NCBI GenBank assembly: GCA_964563535.1
Contig: CAZLXP010000002.1
Location: 1 to 64,000, forward strand
Direction of reading: 5' to 3'
Source of the DNA: WVWN01 sp964563535
GTDB taxonomy: Bacteria; RBG-13-66-14; B26-G2; WVWN01
Length of the DNA stretch: 64,000 nt
Shown here piece after piece: positions 59,099-64,000 of this stretch. The translations under genes and the position numbers were made by a program. Below the pieces are notes generated by a model. It ran no database searches. It saw nothing but the letters and a program-made list of their open reading frames with translations, and had not been told where the DNA came from. Within the stretch, counting starts at the first letter, position 1; each line of letters opens with the position of its first letter.

Positions 59099-60081
59099 TG
59101 ATCCGGGACGTCAAAAAAGACGGGCGACGCGTCGTGGCCATCGAGGCCGAGGCGGTTCGCGCGCTCGCCGACCACGTGGACGACAACTTCGCGGGCGCGG
59201 CGAACGCCATCCTATCCTCCGCCGGCCGAACGATCCTGTTGGGGATAGGGAAGTCCGGCATCATAGCCCAGAAGATCGCGGCCACCCTTTCGTCTACGGG
59301 TACGGCGTCCTTTTTCTTGCACCCGGCGGAAGGAGCCCACGGCGATCTGGGGATGGTCCGCCCGGGCGACGTGGCGGTAGCCGTCTCGTACAGCGGCGAA
59401 ACGCCCGAGATATTATGCCTCGTCCCGGCGTTTAAGGCGCTGGGGGTAACGCTCGTCGCGATGACGGGCAACCGCGAATCGACGCTCGCGCGCGAAGCGG
59501 ATTACGTGATAAATACGTCGGTCGACCGGGAGGCTTGTCCTTTGGGGCTCGTCCCCACGGCCAGCACTACCGCGGCTCTCGTAATGGGCGACGCGCTCGC
59601 GGTATGCGTAATGCGCAAAAGGGACTTCCGGGAAGAGGATTTCGCCGCGGTCCATCCCGGCGGGACGTTGGGGCGACGATTGGTCTCCAAAATCTCCGAG
59701 TTGGGACATACCGGCGACGAAATACCGCGGGTGGCGGCGACGGTTACGTTCGCCGAGGCCGTGGCGGAGATGAGCGCGAAAAAGTTCGGCATTACGGCCG
59801 TAACCGACGGCGAAGGCCGGTTGGCAGGGGTTATTACGGACGGCGATGTGCGACGGGCGTACGAGCGAGGTATGGCTAAGCCGGGCCATACGGCGGCCGA
59901 CGTAATGACGCGCGACCCCAAAACTATCGGGTACGACGCGACGGGCGCCGCCGCCCTTCACGTCATGGAGAAATACCAAATCACGGCATTATTCATGCTC
60001 GACGCGGAAGGGCGGCCGGCGGCCATCGTCCATATCCACGATATTTTGGGACGCGGCGCCGCGACGGTGAATTTCGACTGA
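59098..60081 (+). CDS. kdsD: Arabinose-5-phosphate isomerase (KpsF/GutQ type)
   Basis: This 327-residue enzyme supplies arabinose 5-phosphate to KdsA. SIS domain with GIGKSGIIAQKIAATLSSTGT and HGDLGMV; two C-terminal CBS domains (about 200-325). Starts at ATG 59098 overlapping the kdsA stop; overlaps lptC by one base. Confidence 0.95.
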   Translation: MIRDVKKDGRRVVAIEAEAVRALADHVDDNFAGAANAILSSAGRTILLGIGKSGIIAQKIAATLSSTGTASFFLHPAEGAHGDLGMVRPGDVAVAVSYSGETPEILCLVPAFKALGVTLVAMTGNRESTLAREADYVINTSVDREACPLGLVPTASTTAALVMGDALAVCVMRKRDFREEDFAAVHPGGTLGRRLVSKISELGHTGDEIPRVAATVTFAEAVAEMSAKKFGITAVTDGEGRLAGVITDGDVRRAYERGMAKPGHTAADVMTRDPKTIGYDATGAAALHVMEKYQITALFMLDAEGRPAAIVHIHDILGRGAATVNFD

Positions 60082-60695
60082 TGTACAAAGACACGACATT
60101 AATTGTCGCAGCCTCGTTAATCGTCGCCGCGTGGGCGGCCGTCGGGTGCCGCGAGAGCGACGAGGAACTCCCGCCGCCGGCTAAAAATATCCCGACCCAG
60201 GTCATAGACAACTTCACCCTTACCGAGACGGAGGGCGAGAACGTATCTTGGCGGCTTAAAGCCAAACGGGCGGATATCTACGACTACGCTAACGAGGCTA
60301 AGGTATTCGGCGTGTACGTTGATTTCTACGAGGAGGGCGTATACAGTTCGACGCTTACCTCTCGCGAGGGCAAAGTGGATTTACTCCGGCATAGCATGCA
60401 AGCTCGGGGAAACGTCGTTTTGGTATCCCGCAAAGACGGCGCGGTCTTGAAAACGGAGGAGCTCAATTGGGACGCGGACTCCGGCCGCATATATTCCGAC
60501 GCCCATTGCACGCTCGAGCGAGGCCACAGCGTCATTCGCGGCGAGGGTTTCAACGCCACCCCCGGCCTGGAGTCGTTCTCCACCCACCAACTCGACGCCG
60601 ACATTCTCGAAAAAGAGATGAGCGGCCTGGAGACCAGGCCGCGCCGAGGAACGGCGGGCGGCACCGCCGAAAACGCGGACAAAGGTCCCAAATAA
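60081..60695 (+). CDS. lptC: LPS export protein LptC-like
   Basis: This 204-residue protein has an N-terminal hydrophobic segment ending AAVGC, which could anchor it by a helix or a lipobox-like cysteine (-3 is Ala, so not classical), then the LptC beta-jellyroll pattern (FTLTETEGENVSWRLKAKRADIYD, REGKVDLLRHSMQARGNVVLVSRKDG). LptC links the LptBFG ATPase to LptA in LPS transport. It sits in the kds operon and overlaps nrdR by one base. Confidence 0.9.
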   Translation: MYKDTTLIVAASLIVAAWAAVGCRESDEELPPPAKNIPTQVIDNFTLTETEGENVSWRLKAKRADIYDYANEAKVFGVYVDFYEEGVYSSTLTSREGKVDLLRHSMQARGNVVLVSRKDGAVLKTEELNWDADSGRIYSDAHCTLERGHSVIRGEGFNATPGLESFSTHQLDADILEKEMSGLETRPRRGTAGGTAENADKGPK

Positions 60696-61177
60696 TGAGG
60701 TGTCCTTATTGCGGCGAAGTCGAGGATAGGGTAGTCGACTCGCGGGGGGTCGACGACGGCCACGTGATCCGGCGGCGGCGCGAATGCCGTTCCTGCGGCC
60801 GGCGCTTCACGACGTACGAACGGCGAGAAGAAGTCCCCATGCTCGTGATAAAGAAAGACGGGACGCGCCAGCCGTTCAGCCGCGAAAAGATCGTCAAGGG
60901 GATAATGACGGCGTGCGAAAAGAGGCCGGTATCGCACGACGATATAGTCGACCTCGTGACGAAAATCGAGCGCGACCTGGGCGCGACGTACGAGGGAGAA
61001 ATCCCCACCCGCGCCATAGGCGAGCGGGTGATGGGCGCCCTTAAAGAATTGGACGAGGTGGCTTATATAAGGTTCGCTTCCGTCTACAGGTCTTTCCGGG
61101 ACGTGGGCGAGTTTATGAACGAACTACATAAATTAATGCGGCCGGAAGACGGGGAAAGCGAGCCCGGCGCCAAGTAA
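60695..61177 (+). CDS. nrdR: Transcriptional repressor NrdR
   Basis: This 160-residue repressor of ribonucleotide reductase genes has a zinc ribbon (CPYCGEVEDRVVDSR, CRSCGRRF) and ATP-cone (VIKKDGTRQPFSREKIVKGIMTACEKRP). Start at ATG 60695 in TAATG overlap with lptC. No nrd gene is in the window. Confidence 0.96.
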   Translation: MRCPYCGEVEDRVVDSRGVDDGHVIRRRRECRSCGRRFTTYERREEVPMLVIKKDGTRQPFSREKIVKGIMTACEKRPVSHDDIVDLVTKIERDLGATYEGEIPTRAIGERVMGALKELDEVAYIRFASVYRSFRDVGEFMNELHKLMRPEDGESEPGAK

Positions 61178-61210
61178 CCGCGGAGGGCGGTTAAGAAATT
61201 AGGTATAAAA

Positions 61211-62224
61211 ATGCCTGAGTTAAGAAGAGATCCGGTTGTGGGTCGTTGGGTGATTATAGCCGCCGAGCGCGCCAAAAGGCCGCAAGATTTCGTGCCTATC
61301 GAAAATACGCATACGACGGCCGAAGGCAAGCGGAATTGCCCCTTTTGCCCGGGGCGCGAAGGCGAGACACCGCCCGAAATTATCGCGTACCGGTCCGGCG
61401 GCTCACCTCCCAATTCGCCGGGATGGACGGTCAGGGTCATTCCCAACAAATACCCGGCGCTCCAAATCGAGGGGGAGCTCGACGCCCGGGCCGAGGGAAT
61501 ATACGACCGCATGAACGGTATCGGCGCCCACGAGGTTATTATCGAGACGCCCGATCACGACGCGACGCTGGCGACGATGTCGTCGTCCCAGCTCGAGGCG
61601 ATGTTTCAAGCCATCGTGGACCGGATAACCGACCTTGAAAACGACACGCGCTTCAAATATATACAGATTTTTAAAAACGTAGGAGAGGCGGCCGGGGCTA
61701 GTCTCGAACACCCCCATAGCCAGCTTATCGCGACGCCCGTCGTTCCCAAACGCATTACGGAAGAGCTCTCGGGGGCGTTGGCCCACTACGAATATAAGGA
61801 ACGGTGCGTTTTCTGCGACATCGTACGCCAGGAGTCCGACGATGAAGCGCGGTTGGTTTTCGCCGACGACGTGATCGTTTCGTTCGTCCCTTTTGCGCCC
61901 CGGTTCCCGTTCGAGATTCAAGTCGTACCCAGGCGCCACGTGTCTTCCTTCAAAAACATCGTCGACGAGGAAATCAAACACTTGGCAGTCCATTTAAAAT
62001 TGATTATAGGGAAGATCGATGGCCTGTTGCGTACCCCGCCTTATAACATGGTGCTTCATACCGCGCCGTGCCGTCTGGACGAGCTTCGGCATTACCACTG
62101 GCATATCGAAATCATTCCCAAGTTGGCAAATGTAGCCGGTTTCGAGTGGGGGACCGGTTTCTATATAAACCCCACCATCCCCGAACAAGTAGCGGAACAT
62201 TTACGGGTGTACAGTACCGACTGA
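61211..62224 (+). CDS. galT: Galactose-1-phosphate uridylyltransferase
   Basis: This 337-residue enzyme exchanges UDP between glucose and galactose 1-phosphates. CPFCPGREGETPPE and the active HPHSQL (about 165-170) are intact, with a second CVFCDIV zinc pair. Next gene glgA starts 7 bases later, so a sugar-nucleotide/glycogen pair. Confidence 0.95.
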   Translation: MPELRRDPVVGRWVIIAAERAKRPQDFVPIENTHTTAEGKRNCPFCPGREGETPPEIIAYRSGGSPPNSPGWTVRVIPNKYPALQIEGELDARAEGIYDRMNGIGAHEVIIETPDHDATLATMSSSQLEAMFQAIVDRITDLENDTRFKYIQIFKNVGEAAGASLEHPHSQLIATPVVPKRITEELSGALAHYEYKERCVFCDIVRQESDDEARLVFADDVIVSFVPFAPRFPFEIQVVPRRHVSSFKNIVDEEIKHLAVHLKLIIGKIDGLLRTPPYNMVLHTAPCRLDELRHYHWHIEIIPKLANVAGFEWGTGFYINPTIPEQVAEHLRVYSTD

Positions 62225-62231
62225 GGTTCTT

Positions 62232-63731
62232 ATGGCTAAGTCGCCCATCGTCTTGGTCGTTTCGGAAGCCGTACCGTTCGCCAAAACCGGCGGCCTGGCG
62301 GACGTCGCCGGCTCTCTCCCCAAAGGGTTGGCGAAAATCGGCGCCAAACCGATACTCATAATGCCGTACTACAAAGAAGTGGCCCGAGGAGGTTTCGGCG
62401 AGAAGAAGGTGGGCCGTTTGGAGGTGCCGGTCGGCGCCAATAGGATAACTACCACCGTATACGCGACCGACATACCGGATACGGATATCCCGGCGTTTTT
62501 CCTGGCCTACGACCCGTATTTTTACCGGGACGGCTTATACCAGGAGAAAGGGATCGATTATCCCGATAACGCGGAGCGCTTCACGCTGTTATGTCGCGGG
62601 GCGCTGGAATTGATAGTGGCCGAAAACATGCGCCCGGCCTGCGTACACGGCCACGATTGGCAAACGGGTTTAATCCCGGTATATATAAGAGACCATTACG
62701 CCGCGGAACTCGGCGATACCGCAACGTTGTTCACGATCCATAACACCGGTTACCAGGGCAACTTCGACAAGAAGTATTTTCCCATAACGAACATTAATTG
62801 GAACCGCTTCCAAATAAACGATATGGAGTTTTTCGGGCAATTCTCTTTTTTGAAGGCCGGCATCGTGCACGCCGACGTGATTAGTACCGTAAGTGAAAGG
62901 TACAGCGAAGAGATACAGACGCCCGAGTTCGGCTTTGTTATGGACGGCGTTCTGCGGCAACGACGCGGCGACCTATACGGCGTTCTCAACGGCATTGATT
63001 ATTCCATCTGGAATGCCAAGAAGGACCCTTACCTGGCCGCAAATTACCGCCCCGAGAATCTCAAGGGCAAAGCTATATGTAAATACGCGCTCGAGAAAGA
63101 AAACGGCTTCCAGCACGAAAGCAAAAAGGCCCTCGTCGGCATTATTTCCCGGCTCGCCGACCAAAAGGGCTTCGACATCCTCGTGGACGGGATCGACGGC
63201 ATACTGCAATTGCCGTGTCGTTACGTTTTGCTCGGGACGGGGGACCGGAAATATCACCGCCTCTTCGAGGAGGTGGCGAAGCGCCATCCTAAAAAGTTCT
63301 CCGCGCACCTCTTGTTCGACGACGTGATGGCCCATCGCATATACGCGGGCGCAGATATGATATTGATGCCGTCGCGGTACGAGCCGTGCGGGTTGGGCCA
63401 GATGATAGCCATGTCGTATGGAACCGTGCCCGTAGTAAGGGCGACGGGGGGGTTGGCAGATACCGTCGTCGACGCCGACCATAATAAAAGGGAGGGCGTC
63501 GGCTTCACGTTCGAACGCTACACGGATCGGGCGATGGTAGAGGCGATCGAAAGGGCTATCGCGGCGTACGCGCGGCCGCGACGTTGGCGAAACATTATGC
63601 GGCGTGCGATGGCGAAAGATTTTTCGTGGGAACGGTCGGCGCGGGCGTATATGAAACTATATCGCTTGGCGAAGAAGAAGAGAGCGGAAAGGCGGGGGAA
63701 AACCAAATGTGAAACCCCGGCCGGGACGTAA
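62232..63731 (+). CDS. glgA: Glycogen synthase (ADP-glucose type, GT5)
   Basis: This 499-residue enzyme extends alpha-1,4-glucan. The KTGGLADV motif (about 18-25) and EPCGLGQM near residue 388 are present, and ISRLADQKGFDIL is the nucleotide-binding motif. It follows galT closely. The last residues are basic. A hairpin spans the stop. Confidence 0.96.
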   Translation: MAKSPIVLVVSEAVPFAKTGGLADVAGSLPKGLAKIGAKPILIMPYYKEVARGGFGEKKVGRLEVPVGANRITTTVYATDIPDTDIPAFFLAYDPYFYRDGLYQEKGIDYPDNAERFTLLCRGALELIVAENMRPACVHGHDWQTGLIPVYIRDHYAAELGDTATLFTIHNTGYQGNFDKKYFPITNINWNRFQINDMEFFGQFSFLKAGIVHADVISTVSERYSEEIQTPEFGFVMDGVLRQRRGDLYGVLNGIDYSIWNAKKDPYLAANYRPENLKGKAICKYALEKENGFQHESKKALVGIISRLADQKGFDILVDGIDGILQLPCRYVLLGTGDRKYHRLFEEVAKRHPKKFSAHLLFDDVMAHRIYAGADMILMPSRYEPCGLGQMIAMSYGTVPVVRATGGLADTVVDADHNKREGVGFTFERYTDRAMVEAIERAIAAYARPRRWRNIMRRAMAKDFSWERSARAYMKLYRLAKKKRAERRGKTKCETPAGT

Positions 63732-63743
63732 TCGAGGCCGGGG
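63715..63743 (+). terminator. Possible terminator spanning the glgA stop
   Basis: Perfect 8-bp arms (63715-63722 and 63736-63743), 13-base loop containing the stop, followed by ATGTTTAAG. The T-run is weak. Confidence 0.4.
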
Positions 63744-63882
63744 ATGTTTAAGTATTAAACAAAATTATATTATGTATATTAATAAAACATTGGAAATAAA
63801 GGAGATATATAGGAATTAAGGTAATACTAAATATAGATACGTCTGATAATATATATTATGTTAACAATACCTCGACGCATAA

Positions 63883-63972
63883 TTATTTCTTTTTATGCCG
63901 ATCCGCCCGCGACCTTTTTTTCCTTTTATGCTTCGCTATTTTTTCCCGTTTTCTCTTTTTGGGACAGCCCAT
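63883..63972 (-). CDS. 29-residue Lys/Arg-rich miniprotein, ribosomal-type
   Basis: A very short gene at the edge: MGCPKKRKREKIAKHKRKKR then SRADRHKKK, more than half Lys/Arg. It has an AGAGGTG ribosome-binding site six bases before the ATG. The KKRKR...AKHKRKK...R pattern recalls the tiny AURKAIP1/COX24-domain proteins (bS22-like) and other short ribosomal proteins of bacteria. The identity is inference, but the strong ribosome-binding site and single frame make a real gene likely. Promoter lies beyond the window. It is convergent with glgA, with 150 AT-rich bases between. Confidence 0.65.
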   Translation of the reverse strand: MGCPKKRKREKIAKHKRKKRSRADRHKKK

Positions 63973-64000
63973 CTGTCACCTCTGCTCTCGTCGTTTTTAT

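Noticed and set aside
63732..63882. CRISPR-like or phage attachment structure in the AT-rich right end
   Set aside because: I looked for repeated units or tRNA-derived direct repeats and found none; only AT-rich sequence.

Overview
The window is a 64 kb piece of a GC-rich genome from an uncultivated, probably anaerobic, diderm bacterium. Two 100-N blocks show that it is a scaffold. LPS genes (kdsA, kdsD, lptC) imply an outer membrane. Three secreted proteins carry Por/T9SS-like C-terminal sorting domains, which points to the Fibrobacteres-Chlorobi-Bacteroidetes group or one of its candidate phyla. A complete flxABCD-hdrABC operon plus etfAB indicates flavin-based electron bifurcation and so anaerobic metabolism. 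I cannot assign a phylum from this sequence alone.

Layout. 1-3.3 kb: scattered single genes (CorA, GNAT, DUF378, TspO). 3.8-9.3 kb: rpsA, der, plsY, gpsA, with a consensus promoter before rpsA. 9.4-12.4 kb: three consecutive microcompartment vertex proteins (EutN/CcmL type) running by overlap into a STAS-TPR-degenerate metallo-beta-lactamase fusion, then a second STAS protein. 12.4-15.5 kb (minus): a VIT/vWA secreted protein and a class II aldolase whose C-terminus looks like an encapsulation helix. 15.7-21.8 kb (minus): a family of three secreted proteins with T9SS-like tails, two of them from a tandem duplication that also carried a fragment of a TonB/AgmX-type gene, then two AgmX/TonB-C-like proteins. 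21.9-30.6 kb (minus): flxABCD-hdrABC, then etfAB under its own similar promoter. 30.8-32.7 kb (minus): an arsenic operon (arsR, thioredoxin-like, acr3). 32.8-41.6 kb: assorted genes including gltX, tRNA-Gln(CUG) and two radical SAM proteins. 42-51.9 kb: purine genes purC, purF, purM, purH, purD and purE, mixed with membrane proteins and a dCMP deaminase. 51.9-55.0 kb: Sua5/YrdC, gmk, coaBC and family 4 uracil-DNA glycosylase. 55.1-56.1 kb: a decayed pseudogene. 56.2-63.7 kb: M3 peptidase, kdsA-kdsD-lptC-nrdR, galT and glgA. At the right edge, on the minus strand, is a 29-residue Lys/Arg-rich miniprotein.

Most unusual points: (1) the vertex-protein trio coupled to STAS signalling proteins, with an aldolase bearing a likely encapsulation helix nearby but no hexameric shell gene in view; (2) the STAS-TPR-pseudo-MBL fusion that has lost all three His of its metal motif; (3) the 1.8 kb tandem duplication with a nearly identical 3' tract; (4) an in-frame GT-C/carbohydrate-binding pseudogene broken by two stops; (5) a 33-bp tandem repeat in the tail of ribosomal protein S1 that coincides with an assembly gap; (6) an AT-rich patch inside coaBC; (7) the terminal miniprotein.
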